From assembly GCF_963576615.1 (NCBI RefSeq), contig NC_088714.1, forward strand, positions 65,418,667-65,482,666: a stretch of DNA of 64,000 bases. Reading direction: 5' to 3'. Under the pieces are notes generated by a model. It was not told the DNA's origin, did no database searches, and worked only from the letters and a program-made list of their open reading frames with translations. This DNA is from Watersipora subatra. Lineage: Eukaryota; Bryozoa; Gymnolaemata; Cheilostomatida; Watersiporidae. Below are positions 20,203 to 32,762 of this stretch, in pieces. The position numbers and the translations under genes are program-made. Within the stretch, counting starts at the first letter, position 1. Every line of letters starts with the position of its first letter.

Positions 20203-21999
20203 TTTTTCATCTTTTCACAAGCGTCAAAGGTTGCGAAATGAACGTGTTAGCGAAATACGTTTGCGTTCCGGCTAGGTCAATACTTCTGCCCTTTCGCCTT
20301 TGCCGTCGATTTATTCGCCAAGTCCCCTGATCCCTCCATACTGTCAGTTACCATGAAAGCACAACTTCTACACTAACCTAGTGCAACTAATTGTTATCGT
20401 TTACATCTCTTGTTTCAAATAACATGGTTGCAGTATATGATTGATGTTAGTTGTAATAATTAATGCATATCTTTCATTTTAAAAAAAACTACAGACAGAC
20501 TGTTTACAACTGAAAATGCGCGTTAAACTTCAAAACGTATTGATTTACATTCCAAAGCTGTACAAAAAGTTTGAAGTTTTACAATTAATGATGCCTTGGT
20601 AAGCTGTGTCTGAGCACTTTACATGGTTTGATTGTACTTGATATGCATAGCTCTTAAACCTTAAAAGCAGATAGACAAAAATTGCAAAGATATTGCATTA
20701 CATGTTTAATTTAAGATTAACGGGCTGAGATACAAGCACCATTGGCAGGTTACATGATAAAGTTTTGCCTAGTACTAGTGGCTGAGAGCTATTGCAAATA
20801 GCTTGTGCTCCCTAGCAGTAATTTTTTTACAGTGTCATTGTGCTTTTTGATTTTTTGTAAAAATCACAAACTAAACAAACTACTCAATCATTTTCTATCC
20901 ACGACAAAATTACAGCACCAGTTGAAAGTTTAACAGGCACACAAAAACAACCCCTTTAACGTTTATACTTTCTTTATTTTGCTTATTTTATGCCATCGTT
21001 TAGCAAAGTTGTTCAAACTGGTGTTATGGCACATTTAGGGTTTGACCAAATACAATACACACAGTTTGGTCTTAAAACATTTTCCTCTATTCTCTTGACA
21101 TGATTAAAGGTTGTATAGGGTGTTTTTATAACACTCTTTTAGGGTGTCATAGCGAAAGAATTGATAAGATGTTGTGACTTATATAACAATTGACAGGTGG
21201 AATGAAAGACAAGTAAAACAAGTATTAGTCATAAACCTATGAATTGAAGATATTGCTAGCAGATTTTTAAAAGAAAGTTTTCAGTGAATTTAGTGTTTTA
21301 GGTTTGCTCATATATCGGGATTTTGGCGGAGAGTTAATGTTAGTCAGAAGAAGGTAAATGCAATGTAAAACATTTAACGAGGTGGTCAGCTAAAGTAGCT
21401 TTCTATTACAATTGTAAAAATCTTTACCTTTAATCTGAAGTTAGCAAAGCGCAGTAAGGCCTTCGAATCGTACACTCAAATATTGGAGTTGTCTTTTTAT
21501 TGAACATTGAAGATTAACGAACATTGCCGTTAATCCTAATGACGTTTTACTTCCGGGAGTGGATAAATCGTGCTTATTTAGTCTTACCGGCGAAATCGTG
21601 CGTTGTAGTAATGGACTAGACCTTCACCAAACGGGCCGCACGTGCTTGTTCCTGCGCCCGTTGACCAGCTTCCCCACATGTTGCTTAAATCTGCGACTAG
21701 CGGACGATTTGGTCTGTAATTCATTAGCTTTTTGTAATTTGAAGTAGCTTGGAGTACTGCGATGATATAAATTAGATATGGTGTTAGGTTAAAAAGAGTA
21801 AGCCGACTGGCAAAGCAACATTTCTGTTGGTGGCTTGTATCTGAAGTGTCTGATGATTTTTATTCTTTAATAATTTCATTTTTGTCAACACTTCTAATGA
21901 TTGGTAATATTTTTGTTTTGTGTATATGTAGCGTTACTCCGTAGCAATACAATGTTACAAAACTTTGCTTGGATAGTGGTGCCAAAAGTATCCTCATAG
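20203..21999. other. intergenic: BIRC6 upstream region to LTR element
   Basis: The first 150 bp upstream of the BIRC6 start (20203-20350) are more GC-rich than the surroundings and are the likely promoter/5' UTR, but no core element is certain. The rest is AT-rich. A 62-codon frame at 21559-21747 has no recognised similarity. Confidence 0.5.
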
Positions 22000-22483
22000 T
22001 GTGATGGATTTGCTAAACTCAACTATTTCTAATAGCCTTATGCATCCAGCTGTCCTGGGAATAGCATAGTAATATGCAAGCCAGCTTTCATGGAAAGCCA
22101 ATGGACTATCACAGAACACTGTATATAAGGATATGTAAAGCGTTGTAGAGCAGAATGGGTAATAATAAGTAACGAGGAAGATACGCTTATGAAACAGAAG
22201 AACAAAGAGTACAGAGCACCAGATACTGTCTACAAGCGACGAGACTATATATGGACATTCGTGGATTATTTGAACATTAATTCATTTCTGTGCATCTTTA
22301 GCTTGCATAATAAAGAGCCATACTCATCATTCACCAGTCATCTTGCTTGCAACAATTACAGTTGTGCATGAGAACTAATACTCATTCAGTATAAGACAAC
22401 TTGTAACCAGAACCCACTTAGTAGTGATTGCAAGTGCCGTAAGTCGCTATATTAGCGAGAGGCAAGCGCAAAAATTCACTACA
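22000..22483 (+). repeat. left LTR
   Basis: 484 bp, TG...CA ends. Contains a TATA-like TATATAAGG at 22122-22130 and a polyadenylation signal AATAAA at 22309-22314, giving a plausible U3-R-U5 order. Confidence 0.9.
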
Positions 22484-22484
22484 T

Positions 22485-22502
22485 TGGTGGCAGCAGTGGG
22501 AT
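22485..22502 (+). promoter_or_regulatory. primer-binding site, tRNA-Leu type
   Basis: TGGTGGCAGCAGTGGGAT begins one base after the left LTR and is complementary to the 3' end of an animal tRNA-Leu including CCA, allowing one wobble pair. This is where reverse transcription would be primed. Confidence 0.75.
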
Positions 22503-22578
22503 ATCTGTAATCTTGTTGCTACTGAAAGTTTAGCTGTACGCACAACCCAGTAATTGTTAAACAGCTCTCTGGAGAGAG

Positions 22579-23145
22579 ATGGCTCAAGGCAGAGACTCCG
22601 GAATGTCTACTAATCCATTCCTGCCTATCAGTAACCCATTCTTGGACGCAGCTAATCCATTTGCTGATACTGCAGAGAAACAGCCAAAAGAGGTCATGCA
22701 TTCCGATACATCAGTACACATTGATGCGGCAACATTCATTGACGATATGTACCAGAAGTATGTGCTGGAACTGCAGGACAGACAGGCTGCCAGCAATCGC
22801 ATATCGTATCTAGCAGAAGATGAATTAGCTGAGCGTCAACCTGTGCGACCATCAAGAGATCTTCCCAAAGTTACTCAAATAGACAGTTTGAGCAGTGTTA
22901 GTTGCGGGACTGCAGAAAACTACACTGACTGCAATGAGACAAACCTAGTTGATGCACTACGTTTAATTGCAATAGAAATGGCTAAACAGACCAAGCTGAT
23001 AAAAGATCAGTCTGCCGGAATTGCTGCTCTAGAGCAAAAGAGACGAAGCTATAACAAAACCAATGGAAAATCTCCAAGAGTGAAACGTTGTTTCCGATGT
23101 AGAGACAACTCACATCTAATAAGGAGTTGTACGGTACCAAAGTAA
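22579..23145 (+). CDS. gag-like protein with CCHC zinc knuckle
   Basis: 188 codons starting at the ATG 22579, 77 bp after the primer-binding site. The N-terminus has repeated NPF motifs. The middle is helical and charged. The C-terminus has one knuckle, Cys171-x2-Cys174-x4-His179-x4-Cys184, typical of retroelement nucleocapsid for RNA binding. It lacks a recognisable full capsid domain, so it may be a shortened gag. It ends in TAA, but the frame stays open for a further 220 codons. Confidence 0.7.
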   Translation: MAQGRDSGMSTNPFLPISNPFLDAANPFADTAEKQPKEVMHSDTSVHIDAATFIDDMYQKYVLELQDRQAASNRISYLAEDELAERQPVRPSRDLPKVTQIDSLSSVSCGTAENYTDCNETNLVDALRLIAIEMAKQTKLIKDQSAGIAALEQKRRSYNKTNGKSPRVKRCFRCRDNSHLIRSCTVPK

Positions 23146-23808
23146 AGGTCACAGCCATCCATAAGCTCTAATCAAGAGAAACCACAAAGGTTCGCTCCTA
23201 AGATTATGAGTAAATTGGTTGAACCTGTGCCCTATACCAGTTACAACAAATTGGATAAACCATGTAAAAGACCAAAAACAAGGGTAAACCATGCGGACAG
23301 GCCTGCCACTACCTCGACGCTCAATGTTCCAGTAATGGAGGAGCAGCTGCATGTCGGTTCAGAAAAACGACTTCAATTTGCATCAGCAAAGGAGGTTGGC
23401 GGTAAACAAGAACAATACCAGTCAAGGCTCCTACATTGCAGAAGACACCCACAAAATCATGCTGGGCATAATTCTTGCGGCAACAGTAGTCCTTTCACAG
23501 GAAAGGTACAGCATTGTGGAGCAACCAGTAACTCTCGTAAGCGTTTGATTGCTAGCACAGCTGGTAGCAGCAGGGTGTATTCGAGTAGCAAAGCTACTCA
23601 TGCACCTGCAACAGCCTATCAGCTGCATGCTAAAAAATATGCAAAGCAACCTCATGACTACAAAAGTACACTGGAATCTCGCCTTGATGAAGTCATCCAA
23701 GAAAAGAATGAAATTCAACACCGCTACCTGAACCTGCTTATCCAATATGATGACCTAAAGTATCACTTCGACTCAGGCCAAAAGAACATTCTAAGTTACA
23801 CTACGTAA
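23146..23808 (+). pseudogene. downstream in-frame extension of the gag-like frame
   Basis: Same reading frame as the gag-like CDS, separated only by its single TAA stop. It is basic in the first half and has a coiled-coil-like segment (LDEVIQEKNEIQHRYL) near the end. No protease or polymerase motif. The first ATG is at 23206. It may be expressed by readthrough, or be the rest of one longer gag broken by a point mutation. Confidence 0.5.
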
Positions 23809-23878
23809 ATCCATAATTGCCTTATCAATGCTGGTAAACCATTATTTGAAAACTGGCACCGCATCTAGAGGTGGAGTA

Positions 23879-24386
23879 TGTGATGGATTTGCTAAACTCA
23901 ACTATTTCTAATAGCCTTATGCATCCAGCTGTCCTGGGATTAGCATAGTAATATGCAAGCCAGATTTCATGGAAAGCCAATGGACTATCACAGAACACTG
24001 TATATAAGGATATGTAAAGCGTTGTAAACAAGAATGGGTAAGAATAAGTAACGAGGAAGATACGCTTATGAAACAGAAGAACAAAGAGTACAGAGCACCA
24101 GATACTGTCTACAAGCGACGAGGCTATATATGGACATTTGTGGAGTACTATATATAGACATTCATGGATTATTTGAAAATTAATTCATCTCTGTGCATCT
24201 TTAGCTTGCGTACTAAAGAGCCATAATCATCATTCACCAGTCATCTTGCTTGCAACAATTATAGTTGTTCATGAGAGCTAATACTCATTCAGTATAAGAC
24301 AACTTGTAACCAGAACCCACTTAGTAATGATTGCAAGTGCCGTAAGTCGCTATATTAGCGAGAGGCAAGCGCAAAAATTCACTACA
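23879..24386 (+). repeat. right LTR
   Basis: 508 bp, very similar to the left LTR but with a local partial duplication of about 25-30 bp near 24140-24175. The AATAAA of the left LTR is ACTAAA here (about 24212), which would weaken 3' end formation in the copy where it matters. Confidence 0.9.
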
Positions 24387-24635
24387 ATAGTACTGCAGTA
24401 TATTTACGTGATCTCAAAACTGTTGTAACGGGGTTGTAATACTTTCTATTAAGGAGTATCAAGACTTTAGTATCCAAGAATGAGCATCCCGTTTTGTTTG
24501 AACTTTGCAGTGAATGGCCTTCATTTAAAAGAGTAGATAGTTAGCTTTCACATGTTATACTGAGTTTTACTATGGATTATATGAAGTTAGTTTTGTGTCC
24601 AGCAACGGCAATTGTTACTCAGCATTACTGTTCAT

Positions 24636-24807
24636 ACCTGCCAACTCTCACGCATTGGGTGTGAGACTCACGCAATCACCCTAAAGAGAAAATGGAAATG
24701 CGTGAGATTTTTGCCCCAATTTCCACAATTTTATATATACTATCATTGATACATCAATTGCCCCAAAACCAAATCTCACGCATTGCCTCACTCTTGGGTT
24801 GGCAGGT
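24636..24807 (+). mobile_element. small MITE, copy 2
   Basis: Plus-oriented copy of the element at 1325-1497; ends ACCTGCC and GGCAGGT. High similarity between copies suggests fairly recent spread. Intergenic. Confidence 0.75.
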
Positions 24808-24964
24808 CTGTTACTGTTTGTATTTGCATTGCCTGATAGCTGATGAGGAAATCAACTACTTCAAAAAAACAACAAGTAGTAACATTAGTACAAATTTATT
24901 TGTTTAAATCCATATACACGTATGACTAAACTAGTCTAATCAGTCAAGATTTACATCTCTTACT

Positions 24965-25016
24965 ATAGACCTGTTAACTATACCTATAACTATATAAATA
25001 TAGTTAATAGGTCTAT
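24965..25016. repeat. 18-bp-arm palindrome
   Basis: ATAGACCTGTTAACTATA is followed after a 16-base loop by its reverse complement with one mismatch. A second partial arm (ATAGACCTATT) follows. No further function visible. Confidence 0.75.
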
Positions 25017-25479
25017 ATCATAGACCTATTCAACAGAAATTAACTGCTCTAGATGTAATGAGCATGGTTTTGGCCATTTTTGCATGCGGAGCACTTTTTA
25101 TTCAAGCATCTAAATAGCCCTTCGTCATAAAATAAAGTGATCTGCTCTTTTATCGTATTAAAACAACTGAAAAAATAAACTCCTATCGCAATCAGTCAGC
25201 TGTATTTGCCCGGATCAGCCCAGCTATTATCTTAGGTTGTTTCCAGTTGCTGGTAGTAATGCTGGTTACTAGGAGATTACTGGCTGGTGAAGCAGTTCAT
25301 TGCCACAAGCAGAATCATGTGTAATACTCTAGTAGTAAATACAGTTAGTAAATTGTAAATTGAGCTATATGCAAGACATACGATTTTTGTAAGATTGAGC
25401 TAAAGCTGAGCTACAAATTGATTATTTGAGGAGAATGATGGGTACGTCAGGCTTCTGCAATAGTTTGAGATGCCCCTGT

Positions 25480-26612
25480 GTACAGCAATGACACTGTTGT
25501 CTATGTAGTCACAAGTGGTCTACCTTGTGTCTAGCAATGGCGCTGTTGTCTATGTAGTCACAAGTGGTCTACCTTGTGTACAGCAATGGCGCTGTTTTCT
25601 ACGTAGTTACAAGTGGTCTACCTTGTGTGTAGCAATGACACTGTTGTCTACGTAGTTACAAGTGGTCTACCTTGTGTGTAGCAATGACACTGTTGTCTAC
25701 GTAGTTACAAGTGGTCTACCTTGTGTGTAGCAATGACACTGTTGTCTACGTAGTTACAAGTGGTCTACCTTGTGTGTAGCAATGGCGCTGTCGTCTACGT
25801 AGTTACAAGTGGTCTACCCTGTGTGTAGCAATGGCGCTGTTGTCTATGTCCTTACAAGTGGTCTACCTTGTGTGTAGCAATGGCGCTGTCGTCTACGTAG
25901 TTACAAGTGGTCTACCTTGTGTGTAGCAATGACACTGTTGTCTACGTAGTCACAAGTGGTCTACCTTGTGTGTAGCAATGGCACTGTTGTCTACGTAGTC
26001 ACAAGTGGTCTACCTTGTGTGTAGCAATGACACTGTTGTCTACGTAGTTACAAGTGGTCTACCTTGTGTGTAGCAATGGCGCTGTCGTCTACGTAGTTAC
26101 AAGTGGTCTACCCTGTGTGTAGCAATGGCGCTGTTGTCTACGTCCTTACAAGTGGTCTACCCTGTGTCTAGCAATGGCGCTGTTGTCTACGTAGTTACGA
26201 GTGGTCTACCTTGTGTGTAGCAATGGCGCTGTCGTCTACGTAGTTGCGAGTGGTCTACCCTGTGTGTAGCAATGACACTGTTGTCTACGTAGTTACAAGT
26301 TGTCTACCTTGTGTGTAGCAATGACACTGTTGTCTACGTAGTTACAAGTGGTCTACCTTGTGTGTAGCAATGACACTGTTGTCTACGTAGTTACAAGTGG
26401 TCTACCTTGTGTGTAGCAATGACACTGTTGTCTACGTAGTTAACAAGTGGTCTACCCTGTGTGTAGAAATGACACTGTTGTCTACGTAGTTACAAGTTGT
26501 CTACCTTGTGTGTAGCAATGACAATGTTGTCTACGTAGTTACAAGCGGTCTACCCTGTGTGTAGCAATGGCGCTGTTGCTTACGTAGCTAGTTACAAGTG
26601 GTAACTGACGTA
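25480..26612. repeat. 49-bp satellite upstream of NDUFAF6
   Basis: About 23 units built on GTCTACGTAGTTACAAGTGG and TGTGTGTAGCAATGACACTG. Unit classes alternate between GACACTG and GGCGCTG. The array stops about 225 bp before the NDUFAF6 start codon, so it occupies promoter-proximal DNA. The TACGTA palindrome occurs in nearly every unit. Confidence 0.95.
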
Positions 26613-26836
26613 GTCTGCCCTGTGTGGAACAATATTACTGCGCTCCATGTAGTTACAGAGGGTCTGTCTTATGTGAGGCAATGAGTCTGCTGTCCACATA
26701 GTTACAGATGGCTTACTGTATTTAATCAGTTTACCCTTCTAAATCTCTGCAATCCTAGTTTGCCTTGCCAGAGTGGTTTGTCATCCACTGTTTAAAGTAC
26801 CTTCCTATCTGATCATGTATTTCTACACCTCCAGGA

Positions 26837-28790
26837 ATGCTGCTAACGGGTGTGTGTCAGCATTGCTTCAAAAGGCAGATTTTGAAGGTGGGAGCTGCCA
26901 GAAGGTTTAGTGTCACTCAGCGGGTTTTGACAAACGGGAAGAACACGGCTGCCCAATACATCCTTAATAGAGTTCGAACATATGATTATCAAAGTTACCT
27001 GATGTGTTTGCTCAGTCCCAAGGCATTCAGGTGTGCAGACAATTCTGTTTTGACTGTATATCAGTGATCTCTGCTATCTTGTTGTATTAATATATATTGA
27101 AAATTTGACAATTTAATAACAGGATAACTGATAATAGTAGTAATATATTTTACTATTATAGATAACTTGGACTGCTCGGTTGTATACTGGAACATGAAAG
27201 GCGTTCCTACAATTGCAATCAGTTGTTCTATTGTTTTACTTGGTTTCAGCTTTTTTGTTAATAACCTATTTAATTCTGGTTCTAGCAAGTTTGACTAGGT
27301 CGGTGGATACACTGCCTACATTTACTTTGTTGCTTCCATCATATCTATAAAGTTTTAGCTGGCGCTTTAGAATAAGGCGGGAGTTGTTCTCTCTTCTAAG
27401 TGTAGATAATTATGAACTATTTTGAAGTAAAATTCAAAAATGTGTTCTGCATAAAAGGTATTTTAAACTTTGTTGAAAAAGAATATCAATGCATATAATA
27501 GATAAGTCTCTGGTGCTTTAATAGATTGGAGTTGTCTTTGTTATGCTCATCATAGCCTGTATTCACAGCGCAGTCCGTGTTTATTATTGCGTTCCTTTTT
27601 AGTTTCTTCGTTCATTTATTACTTTATTGGCATTAATATCATTTTGAACAGAAATGTTTTTTAAGTTATGCTATAAAAAGATAAAAAAGTAACAGTTAGT
27701 CACTCAAATCAAATAAATGGTTTGACAATTCATTGTCAATTGTTTCTGAGCACCTATCAGTGTTCCATTACTACATTTCTATGTTCATATTATTGACCAG
27801 TTCAGAGTTGTAAGCAGTCTTAACTTCAACAAGTCAGGCCTTTCAGATATCTTTATTTCTTGAAAGACAATCATTCACCATTCAAGGACCAGATAGTTCT
27901 CTGTCATATTACAGACAAAGTCTGTTTGTGGTACATGCATACAACGTGGAGCTCTCCCTCGTTTTGGAGTTAGCCTCAGAGCGAAAAGCCTCAGCGGGCA
28001 GGTTGGTAATTATCGATCGTCACACAAAATTCAGGATCATGACTCATACAAATGGGACAAACATTTTGAGCTAGTAATTTATTGTTGTAATTTTGTTTTA
28101 TAATCTTATTATCTATTTACTAGGTTCGCCTTTTGGACGGCAGCACTTGATGCTATTTATGATGGCAGCAGGCCGTATGACCACCCAGTCGTGCAGCAAC
28201 TGGCAGCTCTTCACTCTCGAGGCCTTATCAATTCACAACAAACCAAGCATTCACTCTATCAGATGCTCAACTCTCGCAGGGAGTTTAGCACCCTTACCCA
28301 TGTGGACACTCTCACTCAATTGGAGACGTATGCAGAGCACACTCAATCCTCTCTTCTCCTTTTAGCCTTAGCCTTTGCTCAACAATCAACAGTAGATTCA
28401 GATCATGCAGCCAGTCATCTTGGTCGCTGTGGGGGTTTGCTGAACGCCCTGAGAGCCACTCCCTATTTGACATCAAGGAATCAGCTACTGTTGCCACAGG
28501 ATGTACTAAGCAAGCATGGCGTCTCTCAGACAGACGTGCTGCGGGGAAGAGACGTAGTTACGGAGCCTGTTTATGAAATAGCGTCAACAGCTCACAGTCA
28601 CTTAGAGACAGCGAATGGCATCATTTCACGACTGCCGAAAGAGGCCAGCAGGTGCTTTCTGTTGGCAAGAATCTATGCATACCAACTTGAGCAGCTACAG
28701 CTGTGTGATTTCAACATATTTCATAGCAAGTTCCAAAAGAAAGATCGCTTGCTAGCTTGGAGAATGTGGAAGGCCCGGAGGAGTTTGTGA
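26837..28790 (+). CDS. NDUFAF6: NDUFAF6, complex I assembly factor 6
   Basis: Mitochondrial assembly factor of respiratory complex I, needed early for the ND1 module; it has the squalene/phytoene synthase fold without known enzyme activity. Three exons: 26837-27030, 27915-28001 and 28124-28790, joined in phase 2 at both introns (CAG|GTGTGC, ACAG|A; CAG|GTTGGT, CTAG|G), giving 315 residues against 333 in human. The first ~40 residues are Arg/Lys-rich with almost no acid, a mitochondrial presequence. Family landmarks are in order: DYQSYLMCLL, AYNVEL, FWTAALDAIYD, ETYAEHTQSSLL, DHAASHLG, LRATPY, LPQDVLSKHGVSQ and the late FNIFHSKFQKKDRLL. The frame is intact, so the gene looks functional. Confidence 0.95.
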
Positions 28791-28794
28791 CGAC

Positions 28795-29110
28795 ACTATG
28801 CTCATATGTACCTCGTAGTACCTATTGCTTGGTGTTCAGTTTTTTTGTCGTGTCACAGATGCTGTTTCAGGTTGTTTTGTGTGTTTGTGATGGCATTTTT
28901 AGGCCTATATATACCGTGTAGTACCTGCTACTCTGTCTGTTTCTCTTGACATGTTACAGAAACTGTTTTGCATTGTGTAATGTATTTATGAAGGTGCTAT
29001 GCTTGTACATTGTATGTACCTTGAAGTACCTGCTACTTCATGTCTGGTTCTCTTGGTATGTCGCAAATACTGTTTTAGGTTGTCTTGCGTTATATTTACT
29101 TAGCGCGGTA
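28795..29110. repeat. three degenerate ~115-bp repeats after NDUFAF6
   Basis: Blocks with GTACCTCGTAGTACCT or GTAGTACCTGCTACT, then CTCTTGACATGT, then CTGTTTTGCATTGTGT occur three times. They begin right after the NDUFAF6 stop, so they probably form part of its 3' UTR. Confidence 0.6.
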
Positions 29111-29133
29111 TGTTCTGAACATTTATTTGCACG

Positions 29134-29185
29134 GTTTGTGCTCTTTACTAAACATTACGTTTTATACATGAAAATAATATCAGCT
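29134..29185. repeat. 52-bp direct repeat, left copy
   Basis: GGTTTGTG ... AAAATAATATCAGCT recurs at 32763-32815 with a handful of changes. The two copies bracket the segment that holds the BEL/Pao relic. Confidence 0.75.
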
Positions 29186-30006
29186 TCATAGTGAAACCTT
29201 TTCTCTATGAACACGGGATTCCATCTACAACTACAGCCGACGCTCTTCCTCTGACAATTAAACTCTCTACTAGAGCTCGAACTCTACTAGAACTCTCTGC
29301 TCATGCAATAGCTAACAATCAACACACCTGTACAGAAGAACAATCGAATCTAAAATAAACAAGCACAAATCACCTACCAGGCATCAACCATTTGCACAGA
29401 AAGCCTTTAAGACTACACACCAATAAACAATTATCTACACACAGTCTAATCGAGCCAGTCAGCCCAGAGCCACGCAGCCGACAAGACTTCTGCATAGATA
29501 AGTTGCAATTCTGTATTGTGTTAATTTTAACTTTCCTATTTGATTATCACCTAGGTAGTGATTGCACGCTGCTTAAATTAAAGATTTTTCTGATAGCTGC
29601 CACGCTATATTATTTGAGATTAATTTTGTCAATCAGTTCAATTGAAAAGTAACTTTGCAAGTTGAAATAGTTTTTTTAGGTTTCCCACATTCCTTGTTGT
29701 AACATCGGTATTGAACGAGTGACTACATAAAGCAGCACTGTGTTTAAATTCCGGCAATAATTAGAACATCACCTCAATCGTCTCATTCTTGCCTCATTAG
29801 GGCCATCTAATTTAGGTAGCGGCTGTATGTGTGTGTAATTCAGCTGTTTTGAATGTACAACACAGCACAGGCATTCTGAGAGCTCATAAAATAATTAAAA
29901 CCGCTTGCCATAGCATCACAGTTTCCTACTAAACTTAGGTTTTGTGCTACCTACCTTTTGTTTCTAAAAACTTGCTAATTTGTGCCGTTAGATTACTAGG
30001 TTAATC

Positions 30007-31820
30007 ATGTCTGAGATGCATGTCAACGCACCAGATGCCTCAGTTAATGAACTTTCTCGATCTGACTTTAGCCAGCCGACTTTTTCAAAAATAGCTGTAG
30101 AATCCTCAAGCCCGCTATCTCAGTCAAATAATAAAACATATTGTGCTAAAAGAACTGAGATTAGAAGTAAAACTGAAGAACTAGACTATGTTGTTGAAAA
30201 TTGCAGTAGCTTTCATAGGTTGTTAGCTGCTGATCTTTCTTCCCAGAAACAATTGTCTTATGACAACTGGGAATGCTTGAAAAAACAATTATCTGAATGT
30301 AAAGCCAATGTCATACAAGTGTATGAGCAATGGAAAATCATGCGCGGGGCGCTCTCAAGCCAAACTTGAAAATGCGCAGCACAATGGATAGAGTGGTGGC
30401 GGATAACGAACAACTGATGGAAAGAATTTTGCAACAAATAAGTCAGTTTTCAGCTAAAGCTAATACCAATTGTTCGAGCAACTCTAGTGTGGCTGTTTTA
30501 CCAAACGGCCAGTTGTACCTTCATTCGCCCGCATCAGCGAGCCGCTCATTTAATATCCCGATCCAGGTCTTCAGTTTCTAGATCTTCGCAAGCAAGTTCA
30601 AAAATTAAAAAGATGTAAATAGAAGCTAAAGCAAATGCAGCTCTAAAAAAGAAATTGGAAGCATCAAAAACCACTCAAGCTCTGGAACAACGAGTTCAGC
30701 AACTTACAATGGCCGTTGAACAAAGCAAGTTGCAAGCTGAATTAGATGCTGCTGAAGCTCAAGAGCATGTCATCTCTCAGGCTTTAGAGGAAGACGCTAG
30801 TTCTCTCTTTCACCCACCTTCTCAAGGCATGACACCATTTATTATTTCTCAAGGCCCGACACCGGACACTCATAGGGTTTGCAATTTGCTGCACCACCAG
30901 CCATTGAGCACGTAAAAAGATATATCTCTGAGCAGTAGCCCAATCTCGGAAATCTTGATGAAACGCTTCCTACTCAACCTGACATCAAAGTGCAAGTTAA
31001 TTTCACTCCCAACCTGCAAAAAATACAGAAACTCTTACACCACTACCAAAGCTACCGCCTGACTGGTCCAACCAAGCCTCTTCTCCTCAAACCATTTATC
31101 TACCACCAGATACCATGAAGCAGAACCCTATTTCAGGTTCAATTATCTTGGGTTCGTCTATGCCTGAACATCAAACCTTTGCAGCTACGCTTGCCCAAGC
31201 CATCCACACCATCAAACTGAAACCAGCTGAACCCACTATATTTTATGGCGATCCATTAACCTATTTAGACTAGAAAGTAGCATTTGAAGGACTCATCGAA
31301 GGCGGCAATCACTCACCTCTTCAAAAACTAGCATTTTTACAGCAATGCCTAAGCGGAAGGGCTAAGGATGCTGTAACCTGTTATTTTCGGTTAGGAACTG
31401 AAGAAGCCTTGCAAGATGCTAAAAGGGAGCTTGACAAAAGATTTGGGCAACCACATATTTTAGCTGAAGCTTACCGATCAAAGCTGGGATGTTGGCCCAC
31501 CATCACAGAACATGACGGCGAATCCTTACAGAAACTTGCAGACTTCCTCGAATCATGCAAAACAGCTGTGAGAACTCTGCCCGAGTTGAATTGTTTTAAT
31601 GATCGATATGAAAATCGATCGCCCATCGCCTGCCTCTTTCTGTAGGCAGGCGATGGGCTAAAGAAGCAACAAAAATTGAAGCAAACATTTTCAAGTTTCC
31701 TACTTTCTGTGATTTCCTCACACAAAAATCAAACATCGCCACAAATAGCCTTAGCGTGGCTTTGGTCAAAAGAGCCACATCAAGTCGAAGATATGACAAT
31801 AGTAGCAACCAAAACAAACC
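30007..31820 (+). pseudogene. BEL/Pao-type gag relic
   Basis: A broken gag read in several frames (30007-30369, 30330-30581, 30655-30915, then about 31140-31645). Early parts are Ser/Gln-rich; a long coiled coil (KKLEASKTTQALEQRVQQL) follows. Then comes a block typical of BEL/Pao gag (DUF1759-like) with FYGDPLTYLD, QKLAFLQQCLSGRA and ELDKRFGQPHILAEAY. Stops and frameshifts interrupt it, for example a stop after TYLD at about 31272. No pol and no clear LTR pair remain. It is only described; no joined product is given. Confidence 0.75.
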
Positions 31821-31899
31821 ACCTTACAAGACGAAAACTCGCATAAAAATCAGTGGTCTCGTGGGAAAGTTAAGGAATGCTTTAAGTCAAAAGATAGAC

Positions 31900-32760
31900 T
31901 GGTACGATCTGCTAAAATTTTAGTAGGAAACCGGCGCGAGGGTGCAAAATCACATAAATACTTAACTAGACCTGTGTCAAAACTGATTACCTTAATTGAA
32001 AGCTAAAATCCAACTAAAACTTTTGCCAACGATTTTTATAAAATTTTAGGTGAGAGTGTAATGATTTTAATAATAATTGTAAAATTTTATAACGTCAATT
32101 CTGGCTAACTTGTTTATTATCAGCTAGCTGCCAATCCATCAATGTAATGATATAACCACAAGTGCAAATCAGTCTGCAATCAGGTGCAATGCCTTATCGC
32201 TGCCGATTCATGTGCAAATGGACAAAAACAAGCTGCTCCAATTGTTTACTTAGTAAGATTCACCACTCTTCAGCATCCTCCTACCTTTAAAAATAGCTGT
32301 TTTTAATATTGCCCCACAAAGTAAAAGAAATAAATGAAAGCACTGCTGCCCTTATGTTGTCACTATTCACAATACGATGATTCTCCTCCAGTTTTATATA
32401 AATTGCCAGCAACCGTTTTCTTATTCATTTCATATTATATTCTCAGAGATTGTAGACTTCTTTATAACTAGATAGAACAGAAACTTATTGTACACCTAAC
32501 TCTCTCCTGGAAAGGGGTAAAAAAGGTATGTCTATCTATATGTATGCCTTTATTTTTTAGATTAATGTTGTTTATTCATGTCTTTAGTTTTTGCAATTCT
32601 TGTCAACACTTAACATTATATTTTATTAGCTATATGTCATATGTTAATCAAGTTTTAAAAACTTTTAGTGTCACGGTATTAAGATGTAAATATACCACAA
32701 CAAATACATCTATATACATCTGTGCGGAACTTCATTACTAATTCCGGGAGGGCAGTTACA
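31900..32760. other. intergenic, AT-rich, no gene seen
   Basis: May include 3' remains of the BEL/Pao element, but no LTR partner was found. No conserved frame. Confidence 0.5.
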
Positions 32761-32762
32761 CA

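Larger units (their letters stand above)
22000..24386 (+). mobile_element. non-autonomous LTR retrotransposon (Gypsy-like)
   Basis: Two direct LTRs (22000-22483 and 23879-24386) flank a 1395-bp interior. The LTRs begin TGTGATGG and end TTCACTACA. A 4-bp ATAG duplication lies outside (21996-21999, 24387-24390). There is a primer-binding site after the left LTR and a purine-rich tract (AGAGGTGGAGTA) before the right one. The interior has a gag-like frame with a zinc knuckle and no protease, reverse transcriptase or integrase, so movement would depend on a relative. Confidence 0.9.
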
